NCBI RefSeq assembly: GCF_002218085.1
Contig: NZ_BDUC01000003.1
Span: 655,666 to 719,665, forward strand
Length of the DNA: 64,000 nucleotides
Reading direction: 5' to 3'
Source of the DNA: Tolypothrix sp. NIES-4075
GTDB lineage: Bacteria; Cyanobacteriota; Cyanobacteriia; Cyanobacteriales; Nostocaceae
Made by a program: the position numbers and the translations under genes. Below, piece by piece: positions 15,759 to 24,437 of the stretch; within the stretch, counting starts at the first letter, position 1; each line of letters opens with the position of its first letter. The notes under the pieces are model-generated. The model was not told the DNA's origin, did not search any database, and saw nothing but the letters and a program-made list of their open reading frames with translations.

Positions 15759-15806
15759 AGAAATATGCATCTAATATAATGTTTGGTAAATTACACACAT
15801 CATCAG

Positions 15807-15828
15807 AGACGTTCAGTCCGGAACGTCT
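15807..15828. repeat. AGACGTTC hairpin downstream of the Wzc-like gene
   Basis: AGACGTTC and GAACGTCT form an 8-bp stem over a 6-nt loop, 22 bp beyond the stop codon of the minus-strand kinase gene. It has no U-tract. It is related to the hairpin at 5054-5082. Confidence 0.4.
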
Positions 15829-15849
15829 ATGAGTGACGGTTGCAACTAT

Positions 15850-17997
15850 TTAATTATTTTTCTGAGCATTACCAACGACACCTAAAACACTCATTCGCGA
15901 AAGTTTCAAGTTATCCAAAGCTCGCTTGAGAACAGAACTGTCTGTTTTGTCCATCCTTACCACCAGCAAAATTCCATTTGTGTGGGGTGCTATCAGGCTA
16001 GCATCAGCTAGTCCAACTAATACAGGAGCGTCATATATCACCAAGTCAAAGGTGTTATGAAATTCTTCCATCAGTCGCTTCATCTTTTCCGAGGAGAGCA
16101 ACTTGGTGGGATCGGGTGGTATCGGTCCAGAAGTAATTACAGATAATTCGTTCATAGAAGGTACTTGCCGAATCACCTCTTTGACTGGCAAGTTTGTCGA
16201 AATTAAATTACTCAATCCCCAAAGATTATTTAAATTTGATAAAGTGTGAATCGTCGGCTGACGCAGATCGGCATCTACAAGTAGTACTCGTTGCCCCATT
16301 GCTGTAGCTATTTGAGCTAAATGAAATGCAACTGTAGACTTACCGTCACCAGACATAGCTGAACTAATAATTATCGAGCGAATTGGGCGATCGGAACTGA
16401 GCAGTTGAATATTCGTACAAAGTACCCGTAAAGCTTCCAAAAATTTCGGGGAATAATTGCTCTTACCCTGGTCGGGTATTACAGCTAACCCAGGAACACT
16501 CTCACGCAGCGAATCTGTTACTCTGACTATGGGAATGTTTTGTTTGGTTGTGCCGTGTTGACCATTTTGGAGTTGCTTTTCAAATGGAATAGTTCCTAAC
16601 AATGGCAGTTTGATTTTCTCTTTCAGGGCAGCGGCAGTATGATAGGTATTGTCTAGCTTTTCAATTAGTATGGCGATGCCAATTCCTATGGCTAGCGAAG
16701 CGAAAAATCCAAAAATAAAATTACGTTTGATATCCGAAGATACAGGATTTTCAGGTTTACTTGGGGCTTGAATTAACTGCCAAGGTAGTTCTGTCTGAGC
16801 CACCTGAATTTGCAGTGTTTCGCGGGTAGTAAGAAAACGATTCAAGCTTTCTGTTGCAACCTGCAAATTTCGTTGCATTTCGGTATATTGTCGTGCCAAA
16901 ACTGGCAATTGCTTGCGTTTTTCTTCGAGTTTTTCTTCCGCTTTGGCAAGCTCTTGACTTTGCACTTCTAATGTTTGAACTTGAGTCGCTACGTCTGCAA
17001 CTTTTACATCCAAAAAGCGCTGCGCTTCTTGACGTAGCAAAGGCAGCAAATTGTCCCGTTTATCCTTTAATGTTCGCATGTTTGGGCTATCTGACTGGAA
17101 ACGAGCTGACTCCGCAGCAATCTGAGTTTCCAATTGACGCACCTGAATAATTAACTGCTGATATACAGTAGCATTATTCAACGCTGCCAGTTCTCCGTCT
17201 TGTGCTTGTAAGCCAGCTAAATTAGCACGAGCTTGTGCTAATTGCTGATTAACTGCTAATCGTTGCCCAGATAATATGTTGACTTGATTAGCGATTTGCT
17301 GTGCTTGGGTGTCTGGGTCGATAAAGTCGTATTTTTGCCGGAAAATTTGCAAATTTTTTTGAATTTCATCAACTCGTTTCTGTAAGGATGGCAGTTGTTT
17401 TTCAACAAACTGAATCCCCTGACGCAAATTGGTTTGCCGCTTTTCCAGGCTGTAATGTAAGTAATCCGTAGCAATTTTATTTAGTACTACTTTAGTCTTA
17501 TTTGCATCGTTACTTCGATAGCGAACTTCTATAATCTTGGTTGTACCTAAGCGAATAATAGTCAGAGAATTTAGAAGAGAATCATAATCTATTTCTGGAT
17601 AGGAGTGTTGCAATTGCTTAACAATGTTCCCCATCAGCTCAGGACTCTTGAGGACTTGAATTTGACTTTCGTAATCTAGACTAGACTTGGCTGCGTTAGC
17701 GTCTTTGACAACATCCAGCATTTTGGTATCATCATTAACTGGTTCCACTAATAGCCGAAAATTGCCTTCATATTCTGGTTTTTGCGAGAGTGCTTGGCTG
17801 ACAATAATTGCCATCACAACAGTGGCTACCCCTGCAATGATAAGCGATCGCCGCCGTAAAATACCCAGAAAATCACGAAAATTCCAATCATTTTCTTGTC
17901 CTTCCGACTCCGTAAAAGGTTGAGTCTGAAGAAATGAAGAGCTAAAGTTCCTATTTTGGTCAGAACTTGAGGGTTGAGAAGAATTATTCTCCATCAT
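15850..17997 (-). CDS. polysaccharide co-polymerase / bacterial tyrosine-kinase (Wzc/GumC + CpsD type)
   Basis: An inner-membrane protein that would control chain length and assembly of exopolysaccharide. The order is a Wzz/GumC domain with TM1 (about 51-70), a long periplasmic coiled coil (about 180-400), a proline-rich stretch and TM2 (425-447), then a cytoplasmic ATPase. The ATPase has Walker A MSGDGKST (548-555), Walker A' VLLVDADLRQP (571-581) and Walker B LVIYDAP. The C-terminus (RMSVLGVVGNAQKNN) lacks the tyrosine cluster that BY-kinases autophosphorylate. It is divergent from the main polysaccharide cluster and separated from it by a 1.5-kb gap that may hold both promoters. No Wza-type outer membrane export gene is in the window. 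Confidence 0.85.
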   Translation of the reverse strand: MMENNSSQPSSSDQNRNFSSSFLQTQPFTESEGQENDWNFRDFLGILRRRSLIIAGVATVVMAIIVSQALSQKPEYEGNFRLLVEPVNDDTKMLDVVKDANAAKSSLDYESQIQVLKSPELMGNIVKQLQHSYPEIDYDSLLNSLTIIRLGTTKIIEVRYRSNDANKTKVVLNKIATDYLHYSLEKRQTNLRQGIQFVEKQLPSLQKRVDEIQKNLQIFRQKYDFIDPDTQAQQIANQVNILSGQRLAVNQQLAQARANLAGLQAQDGELAALNNATVYQQLIIQVRQLETQIAAESARFQSDSPNMRTLKDKRDNLLPLLRQEAQRFLDVKVADVATQVQTLEVQSQELAKAEEKLEEKRKQLPVLARQYTEMQRNLQVATESLNRFLTTRETLQIQVAQTELPWQLIQAPSKPENPVSSDIKRNFIFGFFASLAIGIGIAILIEKLDNTYHTAAALKEKIKLPLLGTIPFEKQLQNGQHGTTKQNIPIVRVTDSLRESVPGLAVIPDQGKSNYSPKFLEALRVLCTNIQLLSSDRPIRSIIISSAMSGDGKSTVAFHLAQIATAMGQRVLLVDADLRQPTIHTLSNLNNLWGLSNLISTNLPVKEVIRQVPSMNELSVITSGPIPPDPTKLLSSEKMKRLMEEFHNTFDLVIYDAPVLVGLADASLIAPHTNGILLVVRMDKTDSSVLKRALDNLKLSRMSVLGVVGNAQKNN

Positions 17998-18296
17998 TTA
18001 TGAAAACTTGTAACAAGTCAAATAAGATTTTTATAAAAATTTACAGCAATAATTCAAGCATAACAGCAATCTTAATGATCCAAGTACTATGGTAGAAGGT
18101 TATTGCAAGGTGATGCCTGATAAGCTTATTTTAATCCGTATATTACATGGATTATCACTTATTATGACATTAATTAATATATTTTATTTGTGATTGTTAA
18201 CGCTATAAGTGCCCTCGTCCCGTGGACTGAACCCCACGCTCGACGGTACTTTGTCGCGTAAATAAATCGTCCACCGTCAGACTCAGATTTAAGGGT

Positions 18297-18347
18297 AGCA
18301 ACTTTTGGCGAGTGCGATCGCACTCCTCATAAACCCCAAAAGTTGCT
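18297..18347. repeat. inverted repeat with nested HIP1 palindrome
   Basis: AGCAACTTTTGG pairs with CCAAAAGTTGCT (12 bp), and inside lies the 16-bp perfect palindrome GAGTGCGATCGCACTC (18310-18325), which contains the HIP1 octamer. It could form a cruciform or an RNA hairpin. Confidence 0.65.
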
Positions 18348-18812
18348 TGTTGTGATTTATTTTTCTGATTTTCTCTTAGCTCAACTTTTTTCCATTTTCG
18401 GGAACTATTTTGCGAGGTTTTTGAAGAATTTTTAGATTTAGCTATTAGATATCTAAAAAACGCATAATTTTTTTAGCTCAAGCTATTAGACAATTATACA
18501 GTTAAGAAATTATTTTCACGAACAATTATACGCACTTTAAGTGTTAATTTATACTGATTTATGACGAACGATAATTGATATGGCAGATTAAATAGTTAAA
18601 AATGAAGATGATACTTGTATTTTCTTCAAAAAATTTATTTCCGAAATTTACGAACAAATACTTAATTAATGTATATTGAGCTTTAAGTAATTAAGAGTTT
18701 ACACGTAAATAAATCGTAACTTTATTAAGATACTGTAAAAAACAACTTGTATTTATATAAATTTTTCATGAAGTACATAAGTAAATTTCAAACATGGTAT
18801 TCTAATTAAAAA

Positions 18813-18866
18813 TTACATGTAAAGATAAAAAAGGAACAGCATATTCTGGACAGGAATTACATGTAA
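18813..18866. promoter_or_regulatory. paired TTACATGTAA palindromes, possible operator
   Basis: Two identical 10-bp palindromes begin at 18813 and 18857, 44 bp apart (about four helical turns), in otherwise featureless AT-rich DNA upstream of the polysaccharide cluster. Repetition of a perfect dyad at helical spacing suggests binding of a dimeric regulator. The regulator is unknown. Confidence 0.4.
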
Positions 18867-19465
18867 TAGTAAAAAAAATCACTTGAAGGCTGATATGATA
18901 TGATGCCAATCTCATTTAATTCAGGGGTGCTGCGAGTTTTTAACCAGAAGGCAGTTTAGAATGGCGGCTACTACCTTAATAGTCTCTGGAAAGGAAGTCA
19001 AGAAAAGTTCTCTATTGAGAGAAAGCATAGCGACTTTCCTTAAAGTGTAAGGTTTGAGTAGTAGCAAATGTTGTTAATCAAATTTGTTGAAAGTGTTGTG
19101 TGTTTTGATGTTTGTGTCATGTGTTGTTCTGTCCAAAAGAAGTACGTATTATCAACTCAAATAACATGCAGTTTTGTATAAAAAGCTACAAAACAGGCGA
19201 ATACGTCCCTGAGTTTCAGGAAAATTTTGCACAGACTAATACATCGCCCAGCTCGAATGAGTTTAGGTTTGTATTAATCGGTTGCACCACTAGGTCGGCT
19301 TGCCGTTACCTTCTGTAACTCTTGGGATTTTACCCGCTAATTAACACTCGTACATCGCACTCAAGCCATTGTACGAATTTATAAAGCCGGGTAAATTTTT
19401 CATGTGAATTAATGGCTTGGCTTGAGTATTTCAGTGGCGTTTTAAAGAAGATTAGGGTGTAAGCG

Positions 19466-20815
19466 ATGAGACTTAATGAATGGATTAATATCAAGTTATT
19501 TCAATCCGTCTCTTCAGGGTTAGAAAGTAAGAATCAGCATTCTCTAAAAAATCAACAGTCGCTTAAATTGTCTGTAATCACTCAGTTTTTCCCGCCAGAC
19601 TATGCGGCAACAGGACAGTTGATTGAGGAACTTGTGAGACATTTAGGGTCTCTTGGGATAGACATTGAGGTTTTTACCAGTCAGCCTGGATATGCGTTTC
19701 GGACTGCTAACGCTCCAGCAGTTGAACGGATAGGTCGAGTGCGAATTCAGCGATCGCGCACTGCTCAACTTTGGTCGGGACGAATTCGCGGCAAAGCCGT
19801 CAATGGTATTTTGTATACCTTGCGGGCAGGGCTGCATCTATTTAGGGCGAGACATCGCAACAATGTCTTATTAGTGACAACAGCTCCGCCATTTTTGCCA
19901 CTTGTGGGATATCTGGGTTATCTGTTGTTTAAAATTCCTTATGTTTGCATCCTCTATGACCTTTATCCGGATATAGCGATCGCTCTGGGTGTAATTCCCA
20001 AGCATCACTGGCTAGTGCGATTATGGCAAGCGCTGAATAAAAAAATTTGGCGAAACGCTAAGGCGATCATCGTTCTCAGTCCAGCGATGAAACTACAAGT
20101 GGCGGCGAATTGTTCGCAGATAGCCGATAAAATTTCTGTGATTCACAGTTGGGCTGACCCTGACTCGATTGTGCCAATTGCCAAGCAAGAAAACTGGTTT
20201 GCTTGGAAGTACAACCTAGTGAAGAAATTTACCGTACTCTACTCCGGTAATCTAGGTCGGTGTCATGACATGGATACCATCCTAGAAGCGGCAAAGCAAC
20301 TGCAAGATGAGCCAATTCAGTTCGTCTGCATTGGTGGTGGAGCAAAACGCGATGAGTTGATTGAGCAAGTGAATCAATTAGGGTTGAGCAATTTTATGTT
20401 TCTACCCTATCAAGACAAGCAGGTGTTGCCTTACTCACTAACAGCTTGCGATCTGTCGCTGGTGAGTGTGGATGAGTGTACGGAAAATTTAGTCACGCCA
20501 AGCAAGCTTTACTCAGCTTTAGCATCGGGAAGACCGATCGCAGTCATTTGCTCAGAGTATTCATACCTGAGACAACTCATTGCCGAAGCCGACTGTGGTG
20601 GCACGTTTGAGAATGGAGACGGTAATGGTCTAGCTCAATTTATTCGCTTGCTGAGTCGCGATCGCCAACTAGCAGAACGCATGGGTAAAGCCGGACGTCA
20701 ATATTTGCGATCGCATTTCACACCCAAAATTATCTCCAAACAATACTTTGATGTTTTGGCAAGAGCGATATTGTCTTCTGATGTAAGATCCATGTCTCGA
20801 AACCTTACAGAGTAA
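19466..20815 (+). CDS. glycosyltransferase family 4 (WbuB-like)
   Basis: This is a GT-B retaining glycosyltransferase. After a ~30-aa extension it shows the acceptor-domain start LSVITQFFPPDYAATGQLIEE split by short loops, the central YPDIAIALGV region, and a C-terminal donor domain with VLYSGNLGRCHDMD, FVCIGGGAKRDEL and LVTPSKLYSALASGRP. The last is the donor-binding region typical of WbuB-like enzymes that add N-acetylated amino sugars. It is the first + strand gene after the long control region. The start ATG at 19466 follows a GTAAGCG stretch rather than a clear Shine-Dalgarno; an internal start is possible. The acceptor and donor are unknown. Confidence 0.85.
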   Translation: MRLNEWINIKLFQSVSSGLESKNQHSLKNQQSLKLSVITQFFPPDYAATGQLIEELVRHLGSLGIDIEVFTSQPGYAFRTANAPAVERIGRVRIQRSRTAQLWSGRIRGKAVNGILYTLRAGLHLFRARHRNNVLLVTTAPPFLPLVGYLGYLLFKIPYVCILYDLYPDIAIALGVIPKHHWLVRLWQALNKKIWRNAKAIIVLSPAMKLQVAANCSQIADKISVIHSWADPDSIVPIAKQENWFAWKYNLVKKFTVLYSGNLGRCHDMDTILEAAKQLQDEPIQFVCIGGGAKRDELIEQVNQLGLSNFMFLPYQDKQVLPYSLTACDLSLVSVDECTENLVTPSKLYSALASGRPIAVICSEYSYLRQLIAEADCGGTFENGDGNGLAQFIRLLSRDRQLAERMGKAGRQYLRSHFTPKIISKQYFDVLARAILSSDVRSMSRNLTE

Positions 20816-21582
20816 GTTATTGGGGATATTGGGCTAGCACTGCCAATAGATATTCAGCTTGGGAACATAAATATTTGCGCTTTTATTGTTACCCAATCTA
20901 AATATTCTCTTTAGTGGAGGCAATAGAATTTACCACGTTTTGACAAAGTATTTACCATCACAAATTAGATTAGTAATACTTATGTTGCTATGACTTGCCA
21001 TCCTGAATACTTACTGGAGCAACAAACGTGTCAAATTCCGGTCAAATGTAAACATTTACCTTTTAATTTGAGCCTCATTATCTGGCTCAAATTAACCGGC
21101 AATTTCCGGATATTATGGCGAAAAACTTAGATATTTAACAATTAAATATTATGAAGACTTAAAGGTTAAGAAAACTTATTGTTAAATAGTAACAGCACTT
21201 GGAATTGCTTGCTAGGGCTAACTTTTTCTTACTTTCCAACTTGTTATAAACTTTAAAATTAGTTTATTTTGTTTTCATATTTAATTTGTTAAAGAGTAAA
21301 AAATGTTATCTAAAAATAGTGTAAGATATTACATATCTAGAGTTGGGAAAAAACCCTGGCTCGGAAAAAAGCAAGACTAGATTATCTAGCGATAAAATAT
21401 TGATTCACTAGATTATCGACTATTCTCAAGTAATGCCGACACTGGAAACAGATAAGGCGATCGCCAAAAAATTGAATAATTAGTTATGAATTAGGAGTTG
21501 GGCTTCGATGGTCTTTTTGATCTCAGTCTCTCCAACGTAACCTTCCTTTTGTTTTTGATTTTATTGATATGGGAGGTCGAAA
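20816..21582. other. 767-bp noncoding gap
   Basis: AT-rich sequence without a supported ORF. A perfect 12-bp inverted repeat lies at 21063-21095. The rest shows no recognisable element. It probably contains the promoter for the following gene pair. Confidence 0.5.
21063..21095. repeat. 12-bp perfect inverted repeat
   Basis: TTAATTTGAGCC and GGCTCAAATTAA flank a 9-nt loop. There is no T-run. It could be an operator or an mRNA hairpin between the glycosyltransferase gene and the next transcription unit. Confidence 0.55.
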
Positions 21583-22011
21583 TTGCAGAGAAGGTGTGAT
21601 CGAAATCGGAAACGTTCAAAACGACGAGCTATATATTGTCCAGTTCATAGTTGCTATCTCGATAGCATGAGTCAAAAATATCAGTTGTTTGCCGATCAAC
21701 CGGGACAGTTGCAGCAACGGGGTATGAGCCGGCGAAGTGCATTGATGCTCGTAGCGTCCCAAACTACAGTTCCTATAGATGGAGAATGGTTAGAAGCTTT
21801 TTGGTGCGAGCAGTGCCAAGCGACAAAATGGTATCACGTTCGTAAGTCCGATGAGCGCACCTATGAACTTTCAGCAGCCCCACGGGAGCTTTGGCAACAG
21901 GTATCAGGGGTAATCGATCCTGAGGGAAACCCTTCTGTGGGAGAGTTTACTCGCAAGCATTCACGGCATGTTGGTTGCAGTTGCATCAAAGATTTCAAGT
22001 TTGTCAGTTAA
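21583..22011 (+). CDS. conserved cyanobacterial cysteine-rich protein, function unknown
   Basis: A 142-aa soluble protein with a very basic N-terminus (MQRRCDRNRKRSKRR), a first Cys pair in YCPVHSCYL, a CEQC knuckle followed by TKWYHV, and a CSC near the C-terminus. The Cys/His pattern suggests a small zinc-binding domain, possibly nucleic-acid or protein binding (inference). The frame opens with TTG; GGGAGGTCGAAA precedes it, so the start is reasonable. It ends 10 bp before the preferred start of the Wzm-type permease gene, suggesting co-transcription. I recall similar sequences only as uncharacterised cyanobacterial proteins. Confidence 0.7.
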   Translation: MQRRCDRNRKRSKRRAIYCPVHSCYLDSMSQKYQLFADQPGQLQQRGMSRRSALMLVASQTTVPIDGEWLEAFWCEQCQATKWYHVRKSDERTYELSAAPRELWQQVSGVIDPEGNPSVGEFTRKHSRHVGCSCIKDFKFVS

Positions 22012-22021
22012 GTATCAATCT

Positions 22022-22861
22022 ATGAGTAGTCAAGACGCTGTTAACCACAAGTTAGTGATTGAAGCCGGACGCGCCGAAAAGCAATATTGGAAAGATTTGT
22101 GGCGCTATCGGGAACTGTTTTATTTTCTTGCTTGGCGTGACATTTTGGTGCGTTACAAGCAAACTGCGATCGGCATGGCTTGGGCATTGATTCGACCATT
22201 TTTGACAATGGTGGTGTTCACCGTCGTCTTTGGAAATATTGCAAAATTACCGTCGGAGCAAGTACCATATCCGATTTTAGTATTTGCCGCCCTGCTACCT
22301 TGGCAGTTTTTTTCTACTGCGTTAGCTGAGTGCAGCAACAGTCTGGTTAGCAATGCCAACTTGATCTCTAAAGTCTACTTTCCCCGTTTGATTGTACCCA
22401 TCAGTGCAGTGATTGTCAGCTTTGTTGACTTCATGGTTTCCGGCATGATTCTATTAGGGCTGATGGCTTGGTATAATTTTGTTCCCAGTTGGCGCATACT
22501 TACACTACCGTTATTTACTGGCATTGCCTTTGCCGCATCAATCGGAGTTGGTTTGTGGTTAGCAGCGTTAAATGTAGAATACCGAGATTTTCGGTATATT
22601 GTGCCATTTCTTGTGCAATTTGGCTTATATATATCGCCCGTAGGTTTTAGTAGCAACCTGGTTCCAGAGCAATGGCGTTTACTGTATTCTTTAAATCCAA
22701 TGGTAGGCGTAATTGATGGCTTTCGCTGGGCTATTTTAGGTGGAACTTCAAAAATTTACATGCCTGGATTCATGCTATCAGTGGGATTAGTTTTCTTCTT
22801 ATTAATAAGCGGCATTTGGTATTTCCGCAAAATGGAACGGACATTTGCTGACGTAATTTAG
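22022..22861 (+). CDS. wzm: ABC-2 type polysaccharide export permease (Wzm-like)
   Basis: The membrane subunit of an ABC transporter that exports lipid-linked polysaccharide. The 279-aa chain starts MSSQDAVNHK, has the amphipathic YWKDLWRYRELFYFLAWRD element typical of Wzm/TagG proteins, then six predicted TM helices (e.g. PFLTMVVFTVVFGNI, DFMVSGMILLGLMAW, FMLSVGLVFFLLISGIW) and the family segment YSLNPMVGVIDGFRWA. I use the ATG at 22022 instead of an upstream in-frame start (21968) because the longer form would overlap the previous gene by 44 bp and adds a non-homologous N-terminus. Its ATPase partner is not adjacent; the only candidate is the Wzt-like gene at 43343. Confidence 0.9.
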   Translation: MSSQDAVNHKLVIEAGRAEKQYWKDLWRYRELFYFLAWRDILVRYKQTAIGMAWALIRPFLTMVVFTVVFGNIAKLPSEQVPYPILVFAALLPWQFFSTALAECSNSLVSNANLISKVYFPRLIVPISAVIVSFVDFMVSGMILLGLMAWYNFVPSWRILTLPLFTGIAFAASIGVGLWLAALNVEYRDFRYIVPFLVQFGLYISPVGFSSNLVPEQWRLLYSLNPMVGVIDGFRWAILGGTSKIYMPGFMLSVGLVFFLLISGIWYFRKMERTFADVI

Positions 22862-22893
22862 GATAAAAATTCATAATTCATAATTCCTAATTA

Positions 22894-23004
22894 GGCGTTG
22901 CTGATAACTAATTGAATTTGGTTATTTCAACATTGGGTCTAGCTTGTGTAGAAGCACAGGAATGAATTGCTTCTACGCTCATTCACGCTTAATTCAGCAA
23001 CGTC
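22894..23004. mobile_element. MITE-like element (GGCGTTGCTGA ends)
   Basis: GGCGTTGCTGA at the left end and TCAGCAACGTC at the right end are inverted repeats with one mismatch. A GTAGAAGC/GCTTCTAC hairpin lies inside. It is 111 bp with no coding capacity and sits between the permease gene and wbpA. Confidence 0.6.
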
Positions 23005-23079
23005 GTTTCATTAAATAGTAATTCAAATTTATTCTGCGAGTAAACTGAATTTAAAATCCTTTTTTGGGAGTAAATTAAA

Positions 23080-24390
23080 ATGCTTTTAAAAGAACTCAAA
23101 GATAAAATAGAAAATAAATCAGCAAAAATTGGAATTATTGGTTTGGGATATGTAGGATTGCCAATTTTAACAGCTTTTGCCAAAAAAGGTTTTTCAGTAC
23201 TAGGATTTGATGTAGATCGACAGAAAATTAATCAAATTCAAGCTGGGCAATCGTATATAAAACATATTCCTTCCGAAGATTTAAAAAATCACTTAATTGA
23301 TGTCACCAGCGATATGAGTCGTTTGGGGGAAGTTGATGCGATTGTGATTTGTGTTCCTACTCCTTTAAATATACATAGAGAGCCTGATTTAAGTTACGTT
23401 GTCGATACAACTTATGCGATCGCTCGTTCTTTAAAAATAGGACAGTTGATTATTTTAGAAAGTACAACTTACCCAGGTACAACCAAAGAAGTAGTGTTAC
23501 CGATACTTTCTCGCAGCGGGTTTATAGTAGGTGAAGATTTTTCACTCGCTTACTCTCCCGAACGCGAAGATCCGGGAAATGAAAACTACTCTTTAGTTAA
23601 TGTCCCAAAAGTAGTAGGTGGAATCACAACTTTATGCCGCGATTTAGCTGAAACTCTCTACAATCAAATAATTGCCACAACTGTTCCCGTATCATCAACT
23701 CAAACCGCAGAAGCAACTAAAATTCTCGAAAATATTTACCGTGCAGTCAATATTGCTTTGGTAAATGAATTAAAGATTTTGTTTCAAAAAATGGATATAG
23801 ATATCTGGGAAGTAATTGAAGCAGCAAAAACCAAACCCTTTGGTTTTCATGCTTTTTATCCAGGTCCCGGATGGGGTGGACATTGTATTCCTATAGATCC
23901 ATTTTATCTAACATGGAAAGCTAGAGAATATGATGTTTCTTTACGATTTATTGAATTGGCAGGTGAAGTTAACACTTTAATGCCTAACTATGTAGTCGAT
24001 AAGTTAGTTGCAGCACTGAACGATCGCGGTAAACCTTTAAAAAATTCTCGAATTCTAATTTTAGGAGTAGCTTATAAGAAAAATGTGGACGACCAGCGAG
24101 AAAGTCCTTCTTTGAAAATAATTCAGCTTTTACAAAGGCAAGGAGCAGATCTAGAATATCACGATCCTTATGCTCTAACGTGTTCCAATCATCGTCATTA
24201 TCCAGAAATAAACTTACAATCTGTATCTTTAACTCAAGAAAATTTGCAGAAGTTTGATGCGGTCATCATTACCACCGATCATGATAATGTAGATTATGAT
24301 TTGGTCGCCGAATGTTCATCCTTAATTGTTGATACCCGCAACGTTTTAGCGGCAAAAGGTTTAAAAACAAAAAATACCGTTGTTGCTTGA
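23080..24390 (+). CDS. wbpA: UDP-N-acetyl-D-glucosamine 6-dehydrogenase (WbpA type)
   Basis: It oxidises UDP-GlcNAc to UDP-GlcNAcA with 2 NAD+, the first step toward diacetamido uronic acids. The 436-aa sequence has the Rossmann motif GIIGLGYVGLP (18-28), SPEREDPGN in the substrate region and the catalytic Cys269 in GGHCIPIDP, followed by the UDP-binding C-terminal domain (ILGVAYKKNVDDQRESP). The SPEREDPGN and GHCIPIDPFYL motifs favour WbpA/WbpO-type enzymes over UDP-glucose dehydrogenase. GGGAG precedes the ATG. It is the first gene of a wbpA-B-D-E set, which supports the assignment. Confidence 0.9.
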   Translation: MLLKELKDKIENKSAKIGIIGLGYVGLPILTAFAKKGFSVLGFDVDRQKINQIQAGQSYIKHIPSEDLKNHLIDVTSDMSRLGEVDAIVICVPTPLNIHREPDLSYVVDTTYAIARSLKIGQLIILESTTYPGTTKEVVLPILSRSGFIVGEDFSLAYSPEREDPGNENYSLVNVPKVVGGITTLCRDLAETLYNQIIATTVPVSSTQTAEATKILENIYRAVNIALVNELKILFQKMDIDIWEVIEAAKTKPFGFHAFYPGPGWGGHCIPIDPFYLTWKAREYDVSLRFIELAGEVNTLMPNYVVDKLVAALNDRGKPLKNSRILILGVAYKKNVDDQRESPSLKIIQLLQRQGADLEYHDPYALTCSNHRHYPEINLQSVSLTQENLQKFDAVIITTDHDNVDYDLVAECSSLIVDTRNVLAAKGLKTKNTVVA

Positions 24391-24437
24391 GTGTTAAATA
24401 AGGTGGTAATTTAATTATTGGGGATTTTGAATTGTTT

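Larger units (their letters stand above)
17998..19465. other. 1.5-kb noncoding control region between kinase gene and polysaccharide cluster
   Basis: No credible ORF; the one frame above 60 codons (19112-19318) has a TTG start and no ribosome binding site. The region is very AT-rich and holds a long inverted repeat (18297-18347), two TTACATGTAA palindromes (18813 and 18857), a related ACACGTAAA site at about 18702, and an inverted repeat CAAGCCATT/AATGGCTTG (19364-19372 and 19412-19420) shortly before the first glycosyltransferase. It could hold an untranslated leader or small RNA (inference). Confidence 0.55.

Noticed and set aside
19112..19318. 68-aa ORF in the control region
   Set aside because: TTG start, no Shine-Dalgarno, and no domain or composition suggesting a real protein.
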